Part shown: positions 22,657 through 29,739 of the stretch, piece after piece
Position numbering within the stretch: the first letter of the stretch is position 1
Layout of the letters: every line of letters starts with the position of its first letter
Notes under the pieces: model-generated
Databases searched by the model: none
Told to the model about the DNA's origin: nothing
What the model saw: only the letters and a program-made list of their open reading frames with translations
NCBI GenBank assembly: GCA_021784035.1
Contig: JAJXTD010000005.1
Location: 1 to 36,683 of the forward strand
Reading direction: 5' to 3'
DNA: 36,683 nucleotides
Source of the DNA: Actinomycetes bacterium
Lineage (GTDB): Bacteria; Actinomycetota; Actinomycetes; S36-B12; CAIYMF01
Translations under genes and position numbers: made by a program

Positions 22657-23709
22657 GTGGCCGAGGTCTCCCCGCGCCGCCGCGCGGCCGGCCGTGTCGC
22701 CGTCGCCGTGTGGGTCGTCGGGCTCGTCTGGTTCTGCATCACGCAAGGCTTCCCGTTCGACCGCGCGAACCAGACGCTCTGGATCCTGTCCGGGCTGGTG
22801 GCCGCGACCATCGGCCGCCCGCTGGGGTCGGTGAAGCGCATCTTCCTCGACTGGATCCCGTTCATCCTCGTGCTCTACCTGTACGACTACTCGCGCCACC
22901 TCGCGGTGCTGCTCGGCCGCCCGATCCTCGAGACCTCGCAGATCAACTGGGACACCACGCTCTTCCTCGGCACGACCCCCGTCGTCTGGCTGCAGCAGCA
23001 CTTCTACGACCCCTTCGCGACGCACTGGTACGACTCTGTCGCGGCGGTGGTCTACGTCAGCCACTTCATCGCGGTGTGGGCCATCGCCGCCGTGCTCTAC
23101 ATGCGCAACCGGCGGGAGTGGTTCCTGTGGGCCCGGGCGCTGGTGGTCCTGTCCTTCGCCGGGCTGGTCACGTTCGCGATCATGCCGTCCGCGCCGCCGT
23201 GGTACGCCGCCCGCGACGGCTACCTCCCGCCGATCGACCGCATCGCCACGCGCGGCCTCGACGGCCTCGGCATCCACTGGGCTCGCCAGCTCATCGACGG
23301 TGGTGCCGCGGTGAGCAACGACGTCGCCGCGATCCCCAGCCTGCACACGGGTTTCGCGATCCTCATCGCTGTCTGGTTCTACCCGCGGATCCCGAAGCGG
23401 CACCGCGCGTGGGGCCGGCCGCTGCTCGTGGCCTATCCGATCGTCATGCTCCTCGTGCTGGTCTACGGCGGCGAGCACTATGTCGTCGACGGGCTCATCG
23501 GCGCGGTCTACGTGTTCGCGGTCGTCTACGGCCTCAAGCTCTGGGACCGCCGACGGGCCCGCGCCTCCCTCGACGACGAGGCCGCGGCGCTCGAGGCGGC
23601 CTCGTCGTCGGAGCACGTCTCGGTGGACCTCGAGACCGCCGGCGCCGTCGAGGGCGTGGCGCTGCCGCACGACGCGCTGCCGCGCTCCGCCGATCCGCTC
23701 GACCCCTGA
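22657..23709 (+). CDS. PAP2-superfamily membrane protein (inositolphosphotransferase/Aur1-like)
   Basis: A ~350-aa integral membrane protein with about six or seven spans (AVAVWVVGLVWFCI, FILVLYLYDY, AVVYVSHFIAVWAIAAVLYM, ALVVLSFAGLVTFAIM, LLVAYPIVMLLVLVYGG, GAVYVFAVVYG). The PAP2 catalytic motifs are SLHTG (H230) and GGEHYVVDG (H274, D278), facing outside the membrane in this family. Its form matches the PAP2_3 group that includes inositol phosphotransferases, so transfer of a phosphoinositol or similar lipid head group is plausible. The start is uncertain: GTG 22657 is used, but GGGAACGGAG at 22610-22620 hints at translation beginning slightly upstream. The decarboxylase gene follows after 8 nt. 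Confidence 0.85.
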   Translation: MAEVSPRRRAAGRVAVAVWVVGLVWFCITQGFPFDRANQTLWILSGLVAATIGRPLGSVKRIFLDWIPFILVLYLYDYSRHLAVLLGRPILETSQINWDTTLFLGTTPVVWLQQHFYDPFATHWYDSVAAVVYVSHFIAVWAIAAVLYMRNRREWFLWARALVVLSFAGLVTFAIMPSAPPWYAARDGYLPPIDRIATRGLDGLGIHWARQLIDGGAAVSNDVAAIPSLHTGFAILIAVWFYPRIPKRHRAWGRPLLVAYPIVMLLVLVYGGEHYVVDGLIGAVYVFAVVYGLKLWDRRRARASLDDEAAALEAASSSEHVSVDLETAGAVEGVALPHDALPRSADPLDP

Positions 23710-23717
23710 CGCGCGGC

Positions 23718-25190
23718 ATGACGCCGGACAACCCCCGGGTGGGCGACCAGGACTCCTCGCCGTACGCCGACGCCCTGCTCGCGTTCGCCGCTCGCGGCCG
23801 ATCGCGCTTCACGACGCCGGGCCACCACGGCGATCCCGACGGCCAGCCGCTGATCGCCGCGATGCTCGGCGAGGGCGTCCTGTCGCTCGACGTCCAGCCG
23901 ACGGTCGAGGGCATCGACCACGGGCCGGGCAACCCGATGCAGCGGTCGCTGGACCTCGCGGCCCGGGCGTGGGGCGCGCGCCGCACGTGGTTCCTGTCCA
24001 ACGGGTCGAGCCAGGGCAATCTGACCGCCTGCCTCGCGCTCGCGGGACTCGGGGACACGATCGTGGCGCAGCGCAGCGTGCACTCGTCCGTCGTCGACGG
24101 CCTCATGCTCTCCGGCCTCGCCGCCGGGTTCGTCCGGCCGACCGTCGACCACTCGCTCGGCATCGCGCACGGCGTGACGCCGGAGTCGCTCGACGCCGCC
24201 CTCGCGGCGCACCCGGACGCCGTCGCCGCGTTCGTCGTGACCCCGTCGTACTTCGGCGCCTGCGCCGACGTCGCAGCGCTGGCCGACGTCGCGCACCGGC
24301 GCGGCGCGGCCCTCGTCGTCGACGAGGCGTGGGGCGCGCACTTCGGCTTCCATCCGGGCCTGCCGGTGAACGCCGTCCGGCTGGGGGCCGACGTCGTCAT
24401 CGCCTCGATGCACAAGCTCGGCGGGTCGCTCGGCCAGACGGCGCTGCTCCACGTCGGCCACGGTCCGCTGGCACAGCGCCTCGAGCCGCTGCTCGAGCGG
24501 GCGTTCCGCTCGATGCAGTCGACGTCGGAGTCCTCGGTGCTGCTCGCGTCCCTCGACCTGGCGCGCCGGCAGATCGCGGTGCGCGGCGGGGAGACGATCG
24601 GGCGCAGCCTCGCGTCGGCGGCCCGGCTCCGCGAGCGCGTGGAGTCCGACGGCCGGTTCCGCGACGCCACCCCGCGCATCGCGGCGTTCCCCGACGTCGT
24701 CGGCGTCGACCCCCTGCGCGTCGTGGTCGACGTGCGCAGCGGCGGGATCAGCGGGCACGATGCACGGTCGCTGCTGTTCCAGGAGCTGGGTCACCACGTG
24801 GAGATGTCCACCGACGACGTGATCGTCGCGATCGTCGGTGCGGGCACCGCGCCCGACCCGGACGCGCTGGCGGACGCCCTGCTGCGGCTGCCCGAGCTGC
24901 CGGCGCCGACACGGCACCGCATCGAGCTGCCCGACCCCGGGCCGCGCCGGATGACCGTTCGGGAGGCGTGGTTCGCGCCCACCGAGGTCGTCGCGGCCGA
25001 CGCGGCGGTGGGCCGCGTGTCGGCCGACAGCGTCGCCGCCTACCCCCCGGGGATCCCGAACCTGATGCCCGGCGAGGAGATCACCGAGCAGACCCTGGAG
25101 TTCCTGCGCGAGACCGCCGCCGCACCCTTCGGCTGGGTGCGCGGCGCCCTCGACGACGACGTGTCGCACGTGCGCGTCGTGGCGCGCTGA
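23718..25190 (+). CDS. Orn/Lys/Arg decarboxylase-family PLP enzyme
   Basis: A 490-aa fold-type I PLP enzyme of the Orn/Lys/Arg decarboxylase family. The N-terminus TTPGHHGDPDGQPL is the family signature, SNGSSQGN binds phosphate, DEAWGAHFGFHPGLP carries the PLP-contacting Asp, and the Schiff-base lysine is K233 (SMHKLGGS). It lacks the N-terminal wing domain of the large inducible decarboxylases and resembles the short Gram-positive type, which makes cadaverine, agmatine or related amines. The C-terminal domain ends with AYPPGIPNLMPGEEIT. The ATG 23718 lies 8 nt after the PAP2 stop, so the two are likely cotranscribed. The substrate amino acid is not evident. Confidence 0.93.
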   Translation: MTPDNPRVGDQDSSPYADALLAFAARGRSRFTTPGHHGDPDGQPLIAAMLGEGVLSLDVQPTVEGIDHGPGNPMQRSLDLAARAWGARRTWFLSNGSSQGNLTACLALAGLGDTIVAQRSVHSSVVDGLMLSGLAAGFVRPTVDHSLGIAHGVTPESLDAALAAHPDAVAAFVVTPSYFGACADVAALADVAHRRGAALVVDEAWGAHFGFHPGLPVNAVRLGADVVIASMHKLGGSLGQTALLHVGHGPLAQRLEPLLERAFRSMQSTSESSVLLASLDLARRQIAVRGGETIGRSLASAARLRERVESDGRFRDATPRIAAFPDVVGVDPLRVVVDVRSGGISGHDARSLLFQELGHHVEMSTDDVIVAIVGAGTAPDPDALADALLRLPELPAPTRHRIELPDPGPRRMTVREAWFAPTEVVAADAAVGRVSADSVAAYPPGIPNLMPGEEITEQTLEFLRETAAAPFGWVRGALDDDVSHVRVVAR

Positions 25191-25219
25191 CTGAGCGCGA
25201 CCGGACGCCGGCGGAGGTG

Positions 25220-25486
25220 TCAGTCGCCCACGTGCGGGGCGGGCGCGTGCCGGTGGCGCAGCACGTTCACCACTCCGACGACGCCGACGAGCACCCACAC
25301 GCCGTTGATGAGCACCGGCTGCCAGGCCTGGGCCGCCACGGCCCACACGACGAGCGCAGCCGCGAACCCGGTGTTCGCCGCCTGGTAGACGAGCGAGTCG
25401 GACTGCCACCGGCCCGCCGTGAGCATCCCGTAGGCCACGAGCACGCCTGCCGCACCGATCCACCCGAGCACGTCCGTCGCCGACAT
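25220..25486 (-). CDS. CBU_0592-type small membrane protein
   Basis: An 88-aa protein with three hydrophobic spans (DVLGWIGAAGVLVAYGMLTAG, AALVVWAVAAQAW and VLINGVWVLVGVVGVVNVL). The SLVYQAANTGFA motif after the first span is typical of the small CBU_0592-like family, whose function is unknown. The ATG at 25486 lies 7 nt after TACGCT on the minus strand (25499-25494), consistent with a leaderless transcript and a divergent promoter shared with the SDR gene. Its 3' end is 29 nt from the decarboxylase end, convergent. Confidence 0.75.
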   Translation of the reverse strand: MSATDVLGWIGAAGVLVAYGMLTAGRWQSDSLVYQAANTGFAAALVVWAVAAQAWQPVLINGVWVLVGVVGVVNVLRHRHAPAPHVGD

Positions 25487-25493
25487 GGCCGTC

Positions 25494-25547
25494 AGCGTAG
25501 GTGGCCGCCGCGCTCGCGGCGGACGGTGGTCGGCCCACGGCTACGGT
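25494..25547. promoter_or_regulatory. back-to-back leaderless promoters
   Basis: On the minus strand TACGCT (25499-25494) lies 7 nt before the CBU_0592-type start. On the plus strand TACGGT (25542-25547) lies 7 nt before ATG 25555. Neither gene has a Shine-Dalgarno in the gap. Confidence 0.5.
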
Positions 25548-25554
25548 GTGCGCC

Positions 25555-26337
25555 ATGACGACGCCGTACTCGCTGCAGGGCCGCGGAGCACTCGTGACCG
25601 GCGCCGGTGCGCCCGACGGCATCGGCGTCGCGGTCGCGCGGCTGCTGGCCCGGCAGGGGGCACGCGTCGCGCTCGCGGCGACGACCGGACGCGTGCACGA
25701 CCGGGCCGCCGAGCTGCGGGCCGAGGGCCTCGACGCCCAGGGCTTGCTCGCCGACCTCACCGACCCGGACGCCGCGCGCCTGCTCGTCGACGCCGCCGCC
25801 ACGCACCTCGGGAGCCTGGACATCGTCGTCAACAACGCGGGCATGACGCAGACGGGGGTGGCGCTCTCCGCCGGCACGCTCGTGGACCAGCCGGCCGAGG
25901 ACTGGCTGCAGCAGCTCGACATCACGCTCATGACGGCGGTGCACGTGACGCGAGAGGCGATCCCGCGGCTGCGCGCGAACGGACGCGGCCGGATCGTCAT
26001 GGTCTCCAGCGTCACCGGCCCGTTCGTGTCGGCGTCGGGCAGCAGCGCGTACGCCGCGGCCAAGGGCGCGATCGACGGCGTGATGCGCACGGTCGCGATC
26101 GAGGAGGGGCCGCACGGGATCACGTGCAACTCGGTCGCCCCGGGGTGGATCCGCACCGGCTCGTCCGAGCCCGACGAGATCATCGCCGGCGGCTACACCC
26201 CGGTCGGCCGGCCCGGCACGCCCGACGAGGTCGCGGCCGTCGTCGGCTTCCTCGCCAGCGACGAGTCGTCCTACGTCACCGGCCAGACCTTCGTCGTCGA
26301 CGGCGGCAACATCGTCCAGGAGCACAAGGGCCCGTAG
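25555..26337 (+). CDS. SDR family oxidoreductase
   Basis: A 260-aa classical short-chain dehydrogenase/reductase. Cofactor motif TGAGAPDGIG (15-24), NNAG (93-96), Ser151/152 and YAAAK (Y166, K170) make a complete catalytic set. FVVDGGN near the end and PVGRPGTPDEVA are typical of the FabG-like group. The cofactor loop has an unusual AGAPDGIG instead of the common AsrGIG. ATG 25555 is favoured because a -10 box ends 7 nt before it. The substrate is unknown; the sirtuin gene follows after 89 nt with its own ribosome binding site. Confidence 0.93.
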   Translation: MTTPYSLQGRGALVTGAGAPDGIGVAVARLLARQGARVALAATTGRVHDRAAELRAEGLDAQGLLADLTDPDAARLLVDAAATHLGSLDIVVNNAGMTQTGVALSAGTLVDQPAEDWLQQLDITLMTAVHVTREAIPRLRANGRGRIVMVSSVTGPFVSASGSSAYAAAKGAIDGVMRTVAIEEGPHGITCNSVAPGWIRTGSSEPDEIIAGGYTPVGRPGTPDEVAAVVGFLASDESSYVTGQTFVVDGGNIVQEHKGP

Positions 26338-26426
26338 GCACGGGCCGGGTCATTCGCGCCGGAGCGCCCGCGCCTGCGGCGCCCGCCGGGGAGGCGGGTC
26401 GACACGTCCCGGGGGAGGATGTCGCG

Positions 26427-27275
26427 GTGAACCCGAGCATGGAGCCGTCCGCCGCCGGGCTCGCGGCTCTCGTCGGCCGGGGCGACGTCGTGGTCCTCAG
26501 CGGCGCGGGGCTGTCGACCGAGTCCGGCATCCCCGACTACCGCGGCCCGTCCGGCGCCGCCCAGCGGCGGCACGCCCCGATGACCTACCAGGCGTTCACC
26601 CGCGATCCGGTGGCGCGTCGGCGCTACTGGGCGCGCAGCCACGTCGGGTGGCAGCTGATGTCGCGCGCCGAGCCGAACGCCGGGCACCGCGCGGTCGCGA
26701 CGCTCGAACGGCGCGGGGTCGTCGTCGGCACGATCACGCAGAACGTCGACGGGCTGCACCAGGCCGCGGGCTCGCGCGACGTGATCGACCTGCACGGCCG
26801 GCTGGACCGCGTGGTCTGCCTCGGGTGCGGGGCGACGTCGAGCCGCGTCGCGCTGCGCGAGCGGCTGGACGCGGCCAACCGGGAGTGGCGGGCCACCGTC
26901 ACCGCCGTGAACCCCGACGGCGACGTCGACCTCCCCGACCAGCAGCTCGACGGCTTCGTCGTCGTCGACTGCCTCGGCTGCGGCGGACTGCTCAAGCCCG
27001 ACGTCGTCTACTTCGGCGAGAACGTGCCCGCCGCCCGGGTCGCCACGGCGTACGACCTCGTCGACCGCGCGGCCCTGCTGCTCGTGCTCGGGTCCTCGCT
27101 CACCGTGTTCTCCGGGCGCCGCTTCGTCCACCGCGCGGCGAGCGCCGGCATCCCGGTCGCGATCGTGAACGACGGGCCGACCCGCGGGGACGACGTCGCG
27201 GCGCTCAAGCTCGCCGCCCCGCTCGGGGAGACGCTCACGACGCTCGTCGGGGCGCTCGGCACCGCCGTCGCCTGA
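26427..27275 (+). CDS. Sir2 family NAD-dependent protein deacylase (sirtuin)
   Basis: A 282-aa sirtuin that removes acyl groups from lysines using NAD. The Rossmann motifs are GAGLSTESGIPDYRGP (26-41) and TQNVDGLHQAAGS (104-116); the catalytic base is H123 (LHGRL). The zinc cysteines are C131, C134, C182 and C185, so the zinc module is intact but its two CxxC pairs are 47 residues apart, longer than in many bacterial sirtuins; the insert includes VTAVNPDGDVDLPDQQ. GTG 26427 has GGGGGAGG 8 nt upstream. Family and activity are clear; targets unknown. Confidence 0.93.
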   Translation: MNPSMEPSAAGLAALVGRGDVVVLSGAGLSTESGIPDYRGPSGAAQRRHAPMTYQAFTRDPVARRRYWARSHVGWQLMSRAEPNAGHRAVATLERRGVVVGTITQNVDGLHQAAGSRDVIDLHGRLDRVVCLGCGATSSRVALRERLDAANREWRATVTAVNPDGDVDLPDQQLDGFVVVDCLGCGGLLKPDVVYFGENVPAARVATAYDLVDRAALLLVLGSSLTVFSGRRFVHRAASAGIPVAIVNDGPTRGDDVAALKLAAPLGETLTTLVGALGTAVA

Positions 27276-27447
27276 CTCCCGGTCGCGGGAGGCGCTCCCG
27301 CCGCTCGTCGGGTCGGCTGGTGCCGCCGTGGCCCTACCCCCGACCCGGGCCGCTCCCGACGGGGTGCGCGGCACCGGCGGAGCCCGTCGGCCGGGCCGTC
27401 TGCGCCGGGTGCGCGCGCCCGCACCCGCGTCTGGCACCCTGGGGGGT

Positions 27448-27675
27448 ATGGAGACCCCACCGGCACGGGAAGTCACGAGACACGGGGTCCGCAGACCCGC
27501 CAAACCGGTGGTCGTGCCCCACGACTGGGCGGTCGGCGAGCGGCTCACCCACGACTCGCACGGACTGGGCACCGTGGTCCGGGTCGAGGCCAGCTCCGTG
27601 CTCGTCGACTTCGGCGAGGGCGCCAACGCGGTCCGGCGCGTGAAGAAGGGCGACGAGCGGCTCAAGCCGCTCTAG
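27448..27675 (+). CDS. small Tudor-like domain protein
   Basis: A 75-aa basic protein. Residues 27-75 (WAVGERLTHDSHGLGTVVRV, then VLVDFGEG and VKKGDERLKPL) resemble the SH3/Tudor-like module found at the end of UvrD/PcrA helicases and in CarD-type proteins, which contacts RNA polymerase. The full-length protein is just this module plus a ~25-residue basic tail. ATG 27448 follows a GGGGGG run. It is convergent with the DUF4193 gene with a hairpin between. The function is unknown; RNA polymerase binding is only a family-based guess. Confidence 0.75.
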   Translation: METPPAREVTRHGVRRPAKPVVVPHDWAVGERLTHDSHGLGTVVRVEASSVLVDFGEGANAVRRVKKGDERLKPL

Positions 27676-27678
27676 CAC

Positions 27679-27723
27679 GCCGGCCGCCGCTACCCCCGCG
27701 GATGCAGCGGGGGAGCGGCCGGC
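27679..27723. terminator. bidirectional terminator hairpin
   Basis: CCCCCGC (27693-27699) pairs with GCGGGGG (27707-27713) around a 7-nt loop, and the outer arms GCCGGCCG and CGGCCGGC extend the stem with a few unpaired bases on the left. It fills the gap between the convergent Tudor-like and DUF4193 genes. Confidence 0.75.
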
Positions 27724-28014
27724 CTACGCGCAGTCGACGCAGATGTCGACACCGGGCTTCGCGCGGCGCGACCGGTGCACCACGAGGAAGCAACGCTCGC
27801 AGCGGAACTCGTCGGCGAGCTGGGGGACGACGTCGACGCTGAGGATCTCGTGCGAGAGATCGGCACCGGGGAGCTCGAGGTCCTCGAGCAGGTTCGCCTC
27901 GTCCTCGACGTCGGTGCGGACCGCGGGTGCCTGCGCGCGCAGCGCATCGAGGCTCGCCGTCTGCTCGGCAGCCGTCGCCTCGGCGTCTCGTGGTGCGTCG
28001 TAGTCGGTCGCCAT
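27724..28014 (-). CDS. DUF4193 family protein
   Basis: A 96-aa acidic protein of the actinobacterial DUF4193 family. It starts MATDYDAPR and has two zinc-ribbon-type CxxC pairs, C72/C75 (FRCERCF) and C92/C95 (ICVDCA), at the C-terminus. VEDEANLLEDLELPGADLS is the family's acidic centre. The function is unknown; zinc binding is probable. The ATG at 28014 has GAGGGG close upstream and a TAGCCT -10 box on the minus strand (28072-28067) about 55 nt before it. This gene is near-universal in actinobacteria, supporting the taxonomic reading. Confidence 0.9.
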   Translation of the reverse strand: MATDYDAPRDAEATAAEQTASLDALRAQAPAVRTDVEDEANLLEDLELPGADLSHEILSVDVVPQLADEFRCERCFLVVHRSRRAKPGVDICVDCA

Positions 28015-28095
28015 GACCCCTCGCAGTTCTGCCCACCCCGTGGGTCCGTGCTTCCCGGACCCCGCGAGGCTACCCCGTGCGCGGACCCACCCACG

Positions 28096-28123
28096 CCGCC
28101 GAGGTCCCCGCGGGGGTCGGCGG
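28096..28123 (-). terminator. hairpin just after the pucR stop
   Basis: CCGCCGA (28096-28102) pairs with TCGGCGG (28117-28123), with an inner CCCC-GC-GGGG. It begins 3 nt beyond the PucR-type gene's stop on the minus strand. Confidence 0.55.
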
Positions 28124-28126
28124 GGC

Positions 28127-29572
28127 TCAGCCGCGTCGCGAGTCGAGGTTCTGATAGGCCCACAGCGCGATCGCCAGCGCGACCCGGTCGTCGAACGCGA
28201 AGGGGTCGCGGCCGGTGAGCTGGCGCACCCGCGCGAGCCGGTGGCGCACCGTGTTGACGTGCAGGAACTCGGCGCGGGCGGTGGCCGTGAGCGAGCCGTC
28301 GCAGCGCAGGTAGGTGGACAGCGTCGGGACGTACGCCGTGCCGCGCCGCGCGTCGGACGCGAGGAGCGGGCCGAGCAGCTGGTCGACGAACGGCCGCAGC
28401 CGGTCCGGGGGCTGCTGCTCGAGGAGCCCGGCGAGGCTCGTGAGCCCCTCCGGCCCGACGCACCCGCCGTCGCGTCGGGCCATCTCGAAGGCCGCGCGCG
28501 CCTCGCCGAGCCCGCGCGCGCTGTCGGCGAGCGGCACGGACCGGCTCAGGCCGCACACGACGCCGAGCTGCTCGGCCGCCGAGCGCACCTGGTCGGCCGA
28601 CGCGGTGATGACCACGGTCGCCGAGGGCGTCTCGCCGAACACCACGGGGATCCCGACCAGCGAGGAGACCAGCACCCGCGAGGCACCGGGCGGCCAGACG
28701 GAGAAGACCAGGCCGGCGGCCGGCAGCCCGGCGTCGGCCAGGGTCTCGGTGAGCGCCGACGGGCTGGCCAGCCGGTCGGCCACGAGGGTCAGCAGCTGGC
28801 CGATGCGCTCGCGGTGCAGGTCCGCCTCGACGTCCCGCTCGTGCCGCGCCACGTCCAGGACGTGGGCGAGGCTCGCGACGAGCGTCGCCGAGGGCTCGGT
28901 TCCCGGTCCCGTCCAGGTCAGCGTCGCGCCGTCGGGGGAGCTCGCGACGACCGTGGCCAGGGAGTCGTCGTCCGCGTCGGCCCGGCCGTTCGACTCGAGG
29001 ACCCGGGCGCCCTCGCTCAGCACCAGCCGTCCGCCGAGCCGGGACACCGCGAGCTCGAGCAGCTCCGCGGTGGGGGCCTGCATCCGCACGCGGGCGAGCA
29101 GGTCGACGAGCAGCCGGGCGCCCCGCTCCCCGGCGTCGGACTCCGCGCGCACCCGGCTCTGGACCAGGTACTCGCTGAGGGCCATGAACGGCACGCCGAG
29201 CGGGGCGGCGAGCAGCGGGAGCCCGGCACGCCGGCAGGCCTCCACCAGCCCGGTGGGCACGGCCTCGTGCACGTCGCCGACCCCGAAACAGATCCCGCTG
29301 CCGTCCGCGCCGGCCACGGCGTCGACGAACCTCGCGCACGCCTCGTCGTCGTCGAACGACGTCCCGACGGTGCACACCAGCTCGTGGCCGCGTAGGTACT
29401 GCGCCGGGTCGAGGAGCTCGGTCGTGTGCACCCAGCGAACCGCGCGCCCGAGCGCGTCCGCGCCCGCGATGCACGTGAGCCGGAACTCGGGCACCGCCAG
29501 CAGGTCGGTCAGGGTCAGCTCCGGGGCGTGGGAGTCCGCCGCGCGCCCGACCCCCGCATCCCCCGTCACCAC
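28127..29572 (-). CDS. PucR family transcriptional regulator
   Basis: A ~481-aa regulator. The N-terminal PucR sensory domain (about residues 20-140) reads LTLTDLLAVPEFRLTCIAG and later WVHTTELLDPAQYLRGHELVCT, the family signature. A GGDEF-like middle and the C-terminal PucR helix-turn-helix follow (TYLRCDGSLTATARAEFLHVNTVRHRLARVRQLTG, about 420-455). Such proteins usually sense nitrogenous metabolites and control neighbouring catabolic genes. GTG 29572 is chosen because TAGCGT lies 7 nt upstream (leaderless); GTG 29569 or 29608 are alternatives. It is divergent from the permease operon across a perfect palindrome. Confidence 0.9.
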   Translation of the reverse strand: MVTGDAGVGRAADSHAPELTLTDLLAVPEFRLTCIAGADALGRAVRWVHTTELLDPAQYLRGHELVCTVGTSFDDDEACARFVDAVAGADGSGICFGVGDVHEAVPTGLVEACRRAGLPLLAAPLGVPFMALSEYLVQSRVRAESDAGERGARLLVDLLARVRMQAPTAELLELAVSRLGGRLVLSEGARVLESNGRADADDDSLATVVASSPDGATLTWTGPGTEPSATLVASLAHVLDVARHERDVEADLHRERIGQLLTLVADRLASPSALTETLADAGLPAAGLVFSVWPPGASRVLVSSLVGIPVVFGETPSATVVITASADQVRSAAEQLGVVCGLSRSVPLADSARGLGEARAAFEMARRDGGCVGPEGLTSLAGLLEQQPPDRLRPFVDQLLGPLLASDARRGTAYVPTLSTYLRCDGSLTATARAEFLHVNTVRHRLARVRQLTGRDPFAFDDRVALAIALWAYQNLDSRRG

Positions 29573-29579
29573 GGGTCCG

Positions 29580-29585
29580 ACGCTA
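29580..29585 (-). promoter_or_regulatory. -10 box of leaderless pucR-type gene
   Basis: TAGCGT on the minus strand ends 7 nt before the GTG at 29572. A Shine-Dalgarno is absent, supporting this start over the upstream GTG at 29608, which lies ahead of the box. Confidence 0.5.
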
Positions 29586-29615
29586 GGCGCTCGCGGCCCC
29601 GGTCGCACGGAACTT

Positions 29616-29635
29616 CGTTGGACGATCCTCCAACG
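29616..29635. promoter_or_regulatory. probable PucR operator palindrome
   Basis: CGTTGGA-N6-TCCAACG, with perfect 7-nt arms, lies between the divergent regulator and the APC permease operon. TTGGA/TCCAA resembles the TTGG core of known PucR sites. It sits upstream of both promoters, as expected for an activator or dual regulator. Confidence 0.65.
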
Positions 29636-29681
29636 CCTGGGGCTCGCCGTGGTGCGCTCGTCTCCTATCGACGCCCGGACC

Positions 29682-29712
29682 TTGTCCTGGCCGACAGGCG
29701 GCGCGCCATGAT
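29682..29712 (+). promoter_or_regulatory. possible promoter of the permease operon
   Basis: TTGTCC (29682-29687), a 19-nt gap and CATGAT (29707-29712). Spacing and -10 are suboptimal, fitting an activated promoter. The leader then carries AGGAGG 5 nt before ATG 29740. Confidence 0.3.
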
Positions 29713-29739
29713 CTGCGTCACAGCACCCCAGGAGGTCCG

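Noticed and set aside
23526-26183. 885-codon minus-strand open frame
   Set aside because: It runs antisense to the decarboxylase and SDR, which have complete catalytic motifs.
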